This document shows positions 32,836 through 40,134 of a stretch of DNA of 64,000 bases, one piece after another. Each line of letters opens with the position of its first letter. Within the stretch, counting starts at the first letter, position 1. This DNA is from Monoplex corrugatus (lineage: Eukaryota > Mollusca > Gastropoda > Littorinimorpha > Ranellidae), in the NCBI GenBank assembly GCA_030674185.1, contig JAPXFY010000026.1:50367746-50431745 (forward strand), given 5' to 3'. Under the pieces are notes generated by a model, which was not told the origin of the DNA, searched no databases, and saw only the letters and a list, made by a program, of their open reading frames with translations. The position numbers were made by a program, and so were the translations under genes.

Positions 32836-34685
32836 AGACAGACCAGCTACAGACAAGGAGTCCGACTTTCACACGACGAGAGGAGACCACAAGGATATGG
32901 CAGTGTTTAGTTCATGAACAAATAAATGAACCAACCGATAAATAGGCAAATAAATAAATGAATAAAACATAAATGAATAAATAATAGACAAAAAACAAAT
33001 GTGAGATTAGATAAACAAATAAACAGATAAGACAACAAAGATGTAAATTAATAAAGATCATGAATGAATGAATGTCTTGATTTTGTCTTGCTTTCGGACA
33101 GTTTGGCCAAAGATGAAAAATTCAATTCTTGCACACATTTCATGAAAGGTGCTTGCAAATAAACAGACAATTACATGTGATAGTAAAATGATAGCCAAAT
33201 AAAAGAAAGAATACTATTTTGTCCTTTGATAGACAAATAAGCAAATGAATAGTACTTTGCCTTCCTTTCAGACTATTGCCTACTAACAAGAAGACTGATT
33301 CTCTCACATCAAAAGAGAAAGAATCTAGCAGTAAATAATTACTCGAATAAATAAATATCAAACCGTGAACACAATATCTGATATTTTGAATTCAATCCCA
33401 GCCTGAAACATAAAAAAACTGCTGTGTTGGCTGCCCATCTGAATGTTACCATCATTCTGGTGGTGTCGGTTGTGTGTCCTTCTGCCTCCTCTCCCCACCA
33501 CCACCTCCCTTCCCATTTCAAGACCTTGCCAGTGTGTAGGGTTCTAGGCAGACTTAGGGAATCTTCCAAACGATTGCTGGCAGAGTTATTGTTATTGTTG
33601 TTTTTGTTTAATGTCCAGCTGACTGCGTAGAGCCATATCAGGGCTAAAGTCTTTCAAAACATACGCCATACCTCAACAGGAAAAAAAACAAGGGAAAAGA
33701 AAATGAAGTAAACATATCAATGCATTTGTGCATGTAATCCAAGGAGATGCCCCTGGAACTGACAGCACATCCAATTTATCACACAGGGGATTTAAAAAAA
33801 TACCTAAAGCATGTATAAAAACGGGCCTGAATTACCTGCTTCCGCGACAACTGACGACACGGACAACGAGATACAAAGATAGTTTCATACCCAAAGCCAT
33901 ATTATCTTTTAACAACGCTTATACTCGTAATTTTATTTGAAATCTTTATGTTTAACCCGCACTCTAATTTTACTATTTTAATGTTTATTGTGATAATTGG
34001 CACTTGGTCTATGTGAGAGCAACGCGCTGTGATATGCGTGAGTATGTGATATTATAATGTATGTGATAATATTGTTTGTTTTTAATGCCTTTATAATTTA
34101 TAATGTATAATTTTATGTCTAATTTGTAATGTGATTGGCAACATAATTTCCTTCGGGACAAATAAACTATCTTGTATCTTGTATATCTCATTTCCCTAGA
34201 GCCAAAAATGCACTTAATACATGTACTCAGTCATCAATCCTAAGAGAAAGTACGTAAGACTTTATCAAACACATACAGGTGAACGGACCAGCAAGGCAGA
34301 AAATGATAGGAAGAAATGACGAAAGCAAAGGAATAAGGCAGAAACAAAGAGAGCGACAGAAAAGAGGCATCCCCACGCTGGGAATGTTGGCAGAGTTGGG
34401 TGGAAGAAATCTGGAATTGTCTAAGTGCGATGAATCCCTCTGGTGCAGACTCCAAACTCGAATAAATAAATACAGATATTGATCAATGAATCAGTCAGTT
34501 CATCATGGTTTGTTTTGGTTTTGTTCTTTCCAGGCAATCTGACGACAGACAAGGAGTTTGACTCCCACATAGACTACACCAAACCCAAAGGCTATAACAG
34601 CAGCAATGTGGTTTATCCACACTGTACTTTCTTCTTAACTCTGTCCACTTTTTTCCTTATGGCTGCCATTGCTTTTAGTTCATAG
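16561..34685 (+). CDS. Ly6/uPAR-fold, quiver/sleepless-like GPI-anchored protein (gene span)
   Basis: Joining 16600-16717, 23156-23326, 31485-31613 and 34534-34685 gives 570 bases, 189 residues plus stop, with no internal stop. All three introns are phase 1 with GT/AG borders. Order: signal peptide (residues 1-36), three-finger Ly6 domain with ten cysteines at 50, 53, 66, 82, 86, 102, 118, 127, 129 and 134 (CxxC at the start, CxC...CN at the end), a hydrophilic stem, and a hydrophobic tail from about 170 to 189. A GPI attachment site could lie around GYNSSN (159-164). Quiver/sleepless relatives act at the outer cell surface, for example on potassium channels or nicotinic receptors; the partner of this one is unknown. 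The hydrophobic tail argues against a secreted three-finger toxin. The introns total about 17 kb and are almost entirely repeats. Confidence 0.85.
16912..17250 (-). mobile_element. tRNA-derived SINE, family B
   Basis: Minus-strand reading: TATAGTGGTTAGCGCAACG (A-box region), GTGGGTTCGAACTCCCATCA (strong B box), then the same body as the copy at 10838, ending CTAGATGGAACTCCATAG with an ATC/ATT trinucleotide tail at 16885-16918. It lies in the first intron of the Ly6-like gene, antisense. Confidence 0.85.
17610..18128. repeat. (GTAT)n microsatellite cluster
   Basis: Several GTAT blocks with GCAT/GCAC variants. A non-repeat island at 17905-17960 (TTCGTTCGTTAGTTATTTCT ... AACGTCTATTCACATACGTG) matches islands near 13780 and 47670. 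Confidence 0.95.
18130..19938 (+). mobile_element. CR1/L2-like LINE, RT to 3' end
   Basis: Broken frames give [58 protein letters not shown], a YADDTQL-like block (about 18833-18851) and the C-terminal signature [19 protein letters not shown]...[13 protein letters not shown] before a stop at 19675. The 3' end GATTTTGCGCTATATAAATA followed by ATTATT repeats is typical of CR1/L2-type elements. Several frameshifts and stops; the endonuclease is missing. It sits in the first intron of the Ly6-like gene, in the same direction, immediately after a GTAT tract. Confidence 0.85.
19806..20044. repeat. TG / GTAT microsatellites
   Basis: Short TGTG/GCGTGC and GTAT runs around the LINE tail; together with the following G-rich stretch (20077-20115) they are low-complexity sequence. 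Confidence 0.8.
20262..20430. repeat. (TG)n microsatellite
   Basis: A TG run of about 90 bases (20282-20356) flanked by TGTGAG, TGTATG and GCGCACG variants. Confidence 0.95.
20617..21669 (-). mobile_element. Non-LTR retrotransposon RT fragment, open frame of 350 codons
   Basis: A continuous frame with [20 protein letters not shown] (RT motif 4 region), [10 protein letters not shown] (catalytic FADD), [32 protein letters not shown] and [20 protein letters not shown], then [13 protein letters not shown] and [20 protein letters not shown] to the stop at 20617. This C-terminal layout resembles RTE-type LINEs but is a different family from the ATG-tailed copies. The first ~50 residues do not match RT and the N-terminal part is missing. 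No stop or frameshift, so the insertion is fairly recent. Confidence 0.85.
21677..21701. repeat. Poly-T run
   Basis: About 25 T residues directly upstream (in minus sense) of the LINE open frame; the neighbouring AAAAAGCTATT...AAAAAGTGC motif also occurs near 51425. Confidence 0.9.
21797..21924. mobile_element. TTAA-flanked palindromic MITE, family M
   Basis: Starts CCCTTTGACTCCTGCAC and ends GCGGGAGTCAAAGGG, flanked by TTAA on both sides (21793-21796, 21925-21928). The two halves are largely complementary, so the element folds into a hairpin. TTAA duplications and a CCC terminus are the piggyBac signature. Confidence 0.85.
22176..22735 (-). mobile_element. Family A retroposon, copy 3
   Basis: Full-length in minus sense, from CCCCGTGGGGATACCGGGTG near 22710 to the TTTAAAG/TAACAGTAACAG tail. 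Its 5' end runs into a (GGGGGT)n stretch at 22710-22750. It lies in the first intron of the Ly6-like gene. Confidence 0.85.
22890..23115. repeat. CAAT/CGAT/CCAA tetranucleotide array
   Basis: CAAT and CGAT tetramers followed by CCAA and CAAT runs, ending about 40 bases before the acceptor of the second coding exon. Confidence 0.9.
23156..23326 (+). CDS. Ly6-like gene, coding exon 2 (first half of Ly6 domain)
   Basis: The acceptor TTGTTTCAG ends at 23155 and the donor GTAAGT begins at 23327. It encodes residues 40-96, including the CWEC start of the Ly6 domain, [10 protein letters not shown] and GNCTGKCF. Its base composition, richer in G and C than the flanks, and 56 open codons stand out from the AT-rich repeats on both sides. 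Confidence 0.9.
23330..23640. repeat. GAT/AAC/AAT/ACT trinucleotide tract
   Basis: Degenerate trinucleotide repeats starting immediately inside intron 2. Confidence 0.9.
23641..23955 (+). mobile_element. Family C-like repeat remnant
   Basis: Shares GCGCAGGCTCAG, TGGCAGATTTGGGT, GGAGCACATACGGA and GATGATTCC.TTTGAACAAA.CTTC with the 3' part of family C (compare 10185-10300 and 40195-40260). Decayed. Confidence 0.4.
23956..25402 (+). mobile_element. RTE-like LINE with RT core, longest copy
   Basis: The most complete copy of the ATG-tailed family. Broken frames at 23960-24215 give the RT N-terminal part; an open stretch at 24219-24875 carries [39 protein letters not shown] and [20 protein letters not shown] (catalytic YADD). 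After a frameshift near 24830 it continues to [25 protein letters not shown] sequence and [11 protein letters not shown], ending GGGCACC plus (TGA)n at 25382-25402. The endonuclease is missing. It lies in intron 2 of the Ly6-like gene, in the same direction. Confidence 0.9.
25403..25740. other. Unique stretch carrying inverted TTTCGCCTA motifs
   Basis: CGTTTCGCCTAGTCC (about 25469) and CGTTTCGCCTAAAATA (about 25562), plus TTTTGCCTAATG, are the complement of the AGGCGAAACGAAAT unit that forms the 30-bp array at 30640-31440. They lie just before the satellite. Confidence 0.6.
25741..30243 (+). repeat. 4.5-kb satellite of 16-bp and 12-bp units
   Basis: The array starts with the unit TTTACTGTACTTCGTG and changes to TTTACTTTACTTAGTG (16 bp), increasingly mixed with the 12-bp form TTTACTTTAGTG, which lacks one TTAC. 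Every unit contains TGTTTAC across its junction. Long perfect blocks (about 26400-27000, 28750-29010) alternate with noisy ones (27450-28250). It fills much of intron 2 of the Ly6-like gene. The last units end in GTGTTTCATAGG and a stray GTGTTTCACAGG follows at 30325. Confidence 0.98.
30399..30565. repeat. (TG)n / TGTATG microsatellite
   Basis: TG runs with GTAT and GTTG interruptions between the satellite and the 30-bp array. Confidence 0.95.
30575..31445 (+). repeat. 30-bp minisatellite (AGGCGATATG type)
   Basis: Unit AGGCGATATGTGCTTAGGCG + AAACGAAATT, about 28 copies. It drifts from the GCTTAGGCGAAACG form to GATTAGGTGAAATG and then GATGCGTGATTAGTTGAAACG forms. The last partial unit (GGCGAATTGTAATG) ends only about 20 bases before the splice acceptor of coding exon 3. 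There are no spacers of unique sequence, so it is not a CRISPR array. Confidence 0.97.
31485..31613 (+). CDS. Ly6-like gene, coding exon 3 (second half of Ly6 domain)
   Basis: The acceptor GTCTGTGTTGCAG ends at 31484 and the donor GTGCGT begins at 31614, phase 1 on both sides. It encodes residues 97-139 with RGC (102), KDGC (118) and the closing CVCSSDSCN, the conserved end of Ly6/quiver domains. A possible alternative donor GTATAT at 31618 would add four bases and change the exit phase. Confidence 0.9.
31640..31930. repeat. TG/GCGT/GA microsatellite mix
   Basis: TGTG, GAGA and GCGT runs at the start of intron 3. Confidence 0.9.
31931..32841. other. AT-rich intron with AAAT tetranucleotide runs
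   Basis: AAAT/CAAA runs at 32275-32355 and 32740-32836. No repeat family or exon is recognised with confidence, although TTTCATCAG followed by TTTACGTATTAATGACC near 32048 resembles the exon-4-like copies weakly. Confidence 0.5.
32842..32917 (+). pseudogene. Exon-4-like copy i in the last intron
   Basis: After GACAG (to 32841) comes one base and then 24 codons, [12 protein letters not shown] and on to FSS, and a stop at 32915. DNA over ACAGACAAGGAGT..GACT..CACA..GAC matches exon 4 (34546 on) almost base for base, with paired transitions. The entry phase (one base then codons) does not fit the phase-1 donor of exon 3 at 31613. Either a decayed exon duplicate or an alternative last exon that needs another donor. 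Confidence 0.45.
33102..33162 (+). pseudogene. Exon-4-like copy ii in the last intron
   Basis: After CTTTCGGACAG (to 33101): one base, then [19 protein letters not shown] and a stop at 33160. The residue pattern L-x-x-D-[KE]-[KE]-F-[DN]-S matches exon 4 LTTDKEFDS. Same entry phase as copy i. It lacks the hydrophobic GPI tail. Confidence 0.4.
33272..33338 (+). pseudogene. Exon-4-like copy iii in the last intron
   Basis: It has a good polypyrimidine tract and acceptor (TTTGCCTTCCTTTCAG, to 33271). One base, then [21 protein letters not shown] and a stop at 33336. The DNA resembles exon 4 around ACAAG.AG..TGA.TC..CACAT. Again no hydrophobic tail and the same phase as the other two copies. Confidence 0.45.
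33375..33582 (+). mobile_element. Dispersed repeat family C
   Basis: GAATTCAATCCCAGCCTGAA (B-box-like), TACCATCATTCTGGTGGTGT, TTTCAAGACCTTGCCAGTGT and GATTGCTGGCAGAG align with the copies at 9990 and 56410. Confidence 0.55.
33583..34384 (-). mobile_element. Family A retroposon, copy 4, split by a LINE end
   Basis: Family A sequence runs to GCTTCCGC at about 33845 and resumes with ATATCTCATTTCCCTAGAGC at about 34186. In intact copies these parts are adjacent, so the segment between is a later insertion. The 5' end is shortened by an internal deletion near 34370. It lies in intron 3 of the Ly6-like gene. Confidence 0.8.
33846..34185 (+). mobile_element. LINE 3' end inserted in family A copy 4
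   Basis: It starts with the end of an ORF2 ([20 protein letters not shown] and a stop near 33938), then an AT-rich 3' UTR and the tail TATCTTGTATCTTGTAT. The [14 protein letters not shown] ending and the short tandem tail are seen in CR1/L2-group LINEs. Extreme 5' truncation. No clear target duplication is visible. Confidence 0.65.
34534..34685 (+). CDS. Ly6-like gene, last coding exon (stem and GPI tail)
   Basis: The acceptor TTTTGTTCTTTCCAG ends at 34533; the stop TAG is at 34683-34685. It encodes residues 140-189: a hydrophilic stem [24 protein letters not shown] with an N-glycosylation sequon that could also serve as the GPI region, and the hydrophobic end [20 protein letters not shown]. 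No polyadenylation signal could be chosen with confidence. Confidence 0.88.
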
Positions 34686-34799
34686 ATTTTGCTGTTGTTT
34701 TGCTTGAGTTTTGATTTCTGTTTCTCTCTGTCTCTTTTCTTTGCCTCTTTCTCTGCTTTTATCTCTGTCTGTCTCTGTTCTCTGCCTCTATCTCTCTGT

Positions 34800-35725
34800 C
34801 TTTGTCTCTCTCTGAGTGTGTGTGTGTGTGGGGGGGGGGGTATGTATATGTGGGTATGTATGTGTGAGTATATGTCTACGTGCATGAGTGCGCTCATGTA
34901 TGAATGTGTGTTTTTGTGTATGTGGGGTATGTATATGTGGGTATATATGTGCTGTATGTGGTTTCTCAGAAGAATGTTGAGAGTTCCATGGACAGCAAAG
35001 AAAACAAACGAGACAGTCTTGATGGAGGCAGACACAAATAGATCACTCATAAGGAAGATTAGGAAAAGACAAGCAACATTTATAGGCCATTTTATGAGGA
35101 AGGGGGATTTGGAGCACCTGGTCACAACGGGAAAGCTGGAGGGAAAGAGAGCACCAGGTAGACCCAGGGAGAGAATGCTGGACAGACTTGCAGAGTGGCT
35201 GGGGATGAAGAGGGTGGGGGAGATGCTGGGGGCAACGAGAGATAGAGATGGTTGGAAGTCCATGGTCGCCAACGCCATGCAGCAGGGAACCTGATGATGA
35301 TGATGTGGGATATGTATATGTGGGTATGTATGAGTATGTCTACATGCATGGTGTGCTCATGTATGAATGTGTGTGTTTTTGTGTATATGGGATATGTATA
35401 TGTGGGTATGTATGTGCGAGTATATGTCTACATGCATGAGTTGCTCATGTATCAATGTGTGTGTTTTTGTGTATTGGGTATGTATATGTGGGTATGTATG
35501 TGCGAGTATATGTCTACATGCATGAGTGTGCTCATGTATCAATGTGTGTGTTTTTGTGTATGTGGGGTATGTATATGTGGGTATGTATGTGCGAGTATAT
35601 GTCTACATGCATGAATGTGCTCATGTATCAATGTGTTTTTTTGCGTGCTTGTATGCATGTGTGCGTGTGCGTATGTGTGTGTTTTCGCGTGCATGTGTAT
35701 GCACGTGTGTGCATGTGAATGTGTG
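34800..35725. repeat. ~93-bp GTAT-type minisatellite, split by a LINE
   Basis: The unit contains GTATGTATATGTGGGTATGT, GCGAGTATATGTCTACATGC, ATGAGTGTGCTCATGTATC and AATGTGTGTGTTTTTGTG. About one unit precedes and four follow a LINE at 34955-35303, showing that the LINE entered an existing minisatellite. Confidence 0.85.
34955..35303 (+). mobile_element. RTE-like LINE, 3' end inside the minisatellite
   Basis: An open stretch [40 protein letters not shown] and [20 protein letters not shown], ending AGCAGGGAACC plus (TGA)n. Nearly identical to the copies at 15430 and 24956-25402, so a young insertion. Confidence 0.9.
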
Positions 35726-36414
35726 TTTATGTCTGTGTCTGCATACGTGGCGTTACTTTACATGTACTTTTGCTCTCATGTTTGTATAAATTTTCGGTTC
35801 AAATTTTAAACTACAAATTGAATTTATTTTTTATTCTTTTATTTATTAAAATACATTATTTCATGTCTGTTATGACAATGATCGTTTTACAAAACAGTTC
35901 TATCTGATGCATTTGTTTAAAAAAAAATTATGTTGCTGTTATTTCTTTAATAACATAAAATAAAATAAAATTAACCTGACAATAAATGTGTGAATGTGCC
36001 TTGTACGAGTGTGCGTGTGTACTTGTATGTGTGTGTAGTACTATCTTTCTCTCTCTGTGCCTCTGTGTGAGTGTGTGTGCACGCGTACGCATGCGTGTGT
36101 GTGTGCTGCCCCATCTTACGGTGGCATTATGTCCTTTTCTTAATTGTAAAAGCATGCCAGTTGCACTTTTTATAGCTAGAAGAAGAAGAACAAGAAGAAC
36201 AACAACAACAAAAAAAAAAACAAATTGGAAGGAGAAGGGTTGCCATGACAATACATCAATACAGTATAAACTTAGTCAGACACACACACTAATAACATCA
36301 TACACATAATTCATTTGATAAATAAAAGTGTTTCATGTCTAGACACACACGTGAAAACACAAACACAGACTGACTCACAAAGCTGCAGCGCAATTGCACC
36401 AAGAAAGGTTCATT
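35726..36414. other. AT-rich intergenic stretch
   Basis: A/T-rich with a TG/GCGT run at 36000-36110 and an AAAT run near 35952. No exon or repeat family recognised. Confidence 0.5.
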
Positions 36415-36690
36415 ATCATCATCAACATGTGCCTTGCCTTGTGTTGTTGGTGATTACGGCCATCCACACGAATCTATCTTTTGTCTCTGCAAGTATATCT
36501 CCTACCGGTTCTCTTCTCATCCATTCTGTAAGTCCGTCCAATATTTTCTTCCTGGGCTACCTGGTGCTCTTTTCCCCTCTAGCTTTCCTGTTGTGGTTAG
36601 GTGCTCAACTTTCTTTTGCCTCATAAAATGTCCCATCAATGTTGCTTTGTCTTTTCCTAATCTTCTTCATTAATGTTCTTTTAGTGTTTG
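36415..36690 (-). mobile_element. RTE-like LINE, decayed 3' end
   Basis: The complement of the ATG-tailed family: a TCATCATCAACATGTGCCTTG tail end at 36416, then sequence matching the GKLEG...PGRP and FIGHFMRQ regions (TCATAAAATGTCCCATCAAT at 36625). Diverged. Confidence 0.7.
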
Positions 36691-37435
36691 CTTCTTTCAA
36701 GAAAAGCTACAAGCAGCAGTCTATGCAATTTTGAAAATGACTGCAAATATTTCTTAAAGTTTTATCTTTTGCTAGTTTTTCTTTTCTTTTTTTCTTTCTT
36801 TTGAACACAAGATACCAGGAGTGAGTTTCCATTGTTGGGCCCAAAACAGAGAAGGAATTCTTCCCACAAGCAGTCAGAGAAAACCAAGGTGCGCTTTGGA
36901 CAGAAACTCCTCAGACCTGAAAGCTTTGGAAAGTCTGTAGGACAAGGGAAGTGCTTTTGAGTGCACAATATTACAGAATATTGCATGACTTCAGAACTGA
37001 AAGTGCAAATGGCATGTGCATTGAAAACCCTGTGGAGGTTGTTAATAATAGAAATTAATTACAACAAGCTGTGTGCAACGTACACATTAAAGATCCTGTC
37101 AGTTCTGTCAGTGTTTGCTGGCAACTGTTTTCAGTTTCAGTTTCTCAAAACAATGTCTCCGTGCTTGGAACAAATTCCACATGCACTAACATCACACGTG
37201 CCATGTGATCATGGCACAAACCTTACGCCTGCACATAAACTCATGAGCTGGGCAGATCCTGAGGCCCTACATATCTATGTTTTAGTTAGTCTATATCTTT
37301 TATACTAGTATTGTATCAGCCTATCACTGGAACAATCTTGGTTACATGTAAATGGCATGTGTATCTATGTATCTTATCTTCAAAAAAAAAGAAACAGATA
37401 TACGAAGTAAATAGATGAAAAATTAAAGGTCTGAA
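36691..37435. other. Intergenic stretch, one dispersed fragment
   Basis: GTGCAACGTACACATTAAAG and ATCCTGTCAGTTCTGTCAGT followed by GTTTTCAGTTTCAGTTTCTC (37074-37146) look like a short dispersed repeat, but no second copy is in this window. Nothing coding seen. Confidence 0.4.
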
Positions 37436-37443
37436 TGAAAAAC

Positions 37444-37509
37444 CGCCCAACATGGGGCCACAACCCTGGGATTAAGAGTCCCATGCTCTATCGACTGAGC
37501 TAACTGGGC
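37444..37509 (-). pseudogene. tRNA-Lys(CUU) pseudogene with T-loop deletion
   Basis: Minus strand: GCCCAGTTAGCTCAGTCGAT, AGAGCATGGGACTCTTAATC, CCAGGGTTGTGGCCCCATGT and TGGGCG. The acceptor stem (GCCCAGT/GTTGGGC), D arm and anticodon arm (CTCTTAA, anticodon CUU) are intact. At 66 bases it is 7 short of a normal tRNA: the GTTCGAG segment of the T arm, which is the B-box core, is missing. It would lack a T loop and an internal promoter element, so it is not a working gene. An origin as a SINE head is possible. Confidence 0.8.
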
Positions 37510-37617
37510 ACACACTTGGTGGCTTACAGAAACATGAAAACATCCAGTATGTATATCTGTCACAGACAATATGCATACTGTGCAGAAACATACTGCTTGC
37601 ATGCACATGCATCCATC

Positions 37618-38496
37618 ATTATTTCTGTTTAAAGCCCAGCCGACTACGTACAGCTGTATCAGGGCTATAACCATTTCAGTACACGCACAGTACTTCAACA
37701 GGAAAAAGGGAAAAGAAAATTAAACACACAAATCAATGCATTCAGGCACATATTCTATGGAGATGCCCCTGATGTTGACCACTCCGTCCAATTTGTCACA
37801 CCGCCGATATAAAAAACATACCCAAGGGTGACACTTTGAAAATCTGAAAAAACGGAAAATCAGGCTAACTGGAAAACTTTTTCGCTTGAAGGCACTAAGC
37901 AGCGACGTAAGTGATGTCTGTAGCCTAACAAAGATCGCTGGACCTAAGTTGTCTTCAACGATAGAGAGCGCTTCCTCATTTCCGGTAGTCTGTTACAGTG
38001 CTGCTCCGGTCATAATACCACCGATTCAACTGGTTTTTTCCTCCAAACATTTTTTTGTTGGAATAACGAAAATGAAAAAACAGAATCTCCGTCTGGGGCC
38101 TTGCCGAGAAAACGGATTTCCGTCACCCAGACGGAAGAGTGGCACCCATGCATACCTGAATACAATTTCAAACATAACTAAGAACACTAAAACATATATA
38201 AAAACATGTGTAAATTCCCTAAAAGCGCTTCGGCATATCACATTTCCCTATAGCCAAAAATGCACTTAATGTGTGTACCCAATCATCAGTCCTAAGAGAA
38301 AGTACATAAAACTTTATTGAACACATACAGATAAATGGACCAGCAAGGCAGAAAATGATAGGAAGAAATGACAGAAAGCAAAGGAATAAGGCAGAAACAA
38401 AGAGAGTGACAGAAAAGAGGAAATTTCTAGCACAGCATTTCCAGAAGGTGGGGATACTATTTATACTGAAAGAGTCCCCGGCATCCCTAGGGGGGA
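37618..38496 (-). mobile_element. Family A retroposon, copy 5, split by an inverted-repeat element
   Basis: Both ends of the family are present (tail near 37630, CCCCTAGGGATGCCGGGGAC at about 38492). The middle is interrupted at CATACC by the element at 37823-38150. Confidence 0.85.
37823..38150. mobile_element. 328-bp inverted-repeat element with 6-bp TSD (CATACC)
   Basis: Left end CAAGGGTGACACTTTG, right end (complement) CATGGGTGCCACTCTTCCG. CATACC flanks both sides (37817-37822, 38151-38156), while other family A copies have this hexamer once. The interior has CCGTCTGGGG ... ACCCAGACGG. No coding capacity. Its ends resemble those of the larger element at 60084. Confidence 0.85.
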
Positions 38497-38671
38497 TATG
38501 CATTCATGAAAAACAAACAAACAAACAAAAGCAAAAAACCAAACCTCCCCCAGCTAAACCAGTACAGAAACAGGAGTATGGTAACTGGTGTTTCCCATTC
38601 ACTGAAATGTTGGCGATGAACAGTGCCCACCAACTGACAATGCTCAAATGCATAAAAAATGCCCAACAAAA

Positions 38672-39280
38672 GTTAACCCTTTTACTCTCTCACCCTATCC
38701 ATCACCTTCTTGCATTACCAGCCATGACAATACAGCAAGAACTTAACCCTTTCACACCCTCATCCTATTCACCAGTTCCCTACATTATCAGCCATGACAG
38801 TAAAAACTTAACCTTTCACTCCCTCACCCTATTCACCAGTTCCCTACATTATCAGCCATGACAGTGCAGGAAAAACTTAACCCTTTCATTCCCTCACCCT
38901 ATGTACCAGCTTCTTGCATCATCAGCCATGACAGTAAAAACTTAACCTTTCACTTCCTCACCCTATTCACCAGTTCCATGCATCATCAGCCATGACAGTA
39001 AAGACTTAACCTTTCACTCCCTCCCCTATTCACCAGCTCCATGCATCATCAGCCATGACAGTAAAGGAAAAACTTAACCCTTTCACTCCCTCACCCTATT
39101 CATCAGCTTCCTGCATCGTCAGCCATGACAGTAAAACGAAAACTTAATTCTTTCAATCTCTCACCCTATCATCCAGCTTCCTGCATTGTCAGCCATGACA
39201 GTACAGCAAAAGCTTAACCCTTTCACTCTCTCACCCTATCTCTCAGCTTCCAGAAGAAAACTATTCACTGGGGTGAGGAC
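38672..39280 (+). repeat. Minisatellite made of MITE family M half-units
   Basis: Nine consecutive units of about 65-72 bp beginning CTTAACCCTTTCACTCCCTC, continuing ACCCTATTCACCAG and GCATCATCAGCCATGACAGT, with starts near 38672, 38742, 38808, 38876, 38941, 39006, 39072, 39144 and 39212. The unit equals one arm of the palindromic TTAA MITE. A complementary arm (ATGAAAGGGTAAAGTTTTTG and on) follows at 39290-39390. Confidence 0.9.
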
Positions 39281-39390
39281 ATGAGAGGACATGAAAGGGT
39301 AAAGTTTTTGCTGCTGGTGGATGGAGGGGGGGAGTGAAAGAGTTAAGTTTCAGCAGTAGATGTATAGGTTGAGGGACTGAAAGTGTTAAA

Positions 39391-39950
39391 CCTGACACCA
39401 TGTAACACCATCATGATGAAGGCCTCAAGTCACACAGAATGTTTGCATACACATTCAAACACAGAAGGTCTGCAAAGTCTCTCTTTCTCCTCCTTTTTTT
39501 GTTTTTTTTACTTTTATTTTCTTCTCCTCATATTCAAACATATTTACATACACTCAAGTGATTCAGAATGCATGCACAACATGAAACCAACCCACTCAAA
39601 CCTGTCCCCCAATTTTTAAACACAGCTCTTATCAACTTCTCATTCTCCAGGGATACATTTCATTTTTCATTTTTTCTTGTCTTTTCTGTTTTTTTCTTCT
39701 TTTTCCCGGTTTGCGTGTGATTTGTGCCTTGGAGATCTGATTGTTGTTGGTAATTGTTTTAGTGAATTATGGGAGTGCATGCCTTAGCTTGATTCTTGAA
39801 TCAAGATCTGGCATCTTGTAAATATCATCATCATTATTACTATTATTCTTATTATTATCACTATTACCATTATTATCCTGGTTGTGTCAGCTCCACAGCA
39901 TTTCATACATGTATAAATAACCCCCGCCCCCTCCTCTCCTGTAACATTTG
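39391..39950. other. Unique intergenic sequence
   Basis: T-rich stretches (39480-39530, 39655-39710) and an ATT trinucleotide tract at 39825-39875. No feature recognised. Confidence 0.5.
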
Positions 39951-39954
39951 CTCT

Positions 39955-40134
39955 GATCCTTCGACTCCCACACCCTGTCCACCAGCATCCTGCATTGCTA
40001 ACCATGCTAGCGGAAAAAAAAAGCTTAACCCTTTGATTCCCTCATCCTATCCACCAGTTTCTTGCAGGAAGGTGAGGGAGTCAAAGGTTTGAGCTTTTGC
40101 AGATGCCGGACAGGTTGCAGAAGCCAAAGGGTCA
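39955..40134. mobile_element. Palindromic MITE, family M, degraded ends
   Basis: CCTTCGACTCCCACACCCTG ... GCTTAACCCTTTGATTCCCT ... GAGGGAGTCAAAGG ... AGCCAAAGGGTCAAG. The family M plan is clear but the outer TTAA sites are mutated. Confidence 0.7.

Noticed and set aside
33728..33940. 70-codon open frame as a gene
   Set aside because: Its first half is family A retroposon and only its second half is LINE C-terminus; a chance fusion.
16600..34685. Ly6-like gene as a secreted three-finger toxin
   Set aside because: A hydrophobic C-terminal GPI-type tail and the quiver-like CxC...CN spacing point to a membrane-anchored endogenous protein; no venom-type short mature peptide.
37444..37509. Functional tRNA-Lys gene
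   Set aside because: Seven bases of the T arm, including the B-box core, are missing.
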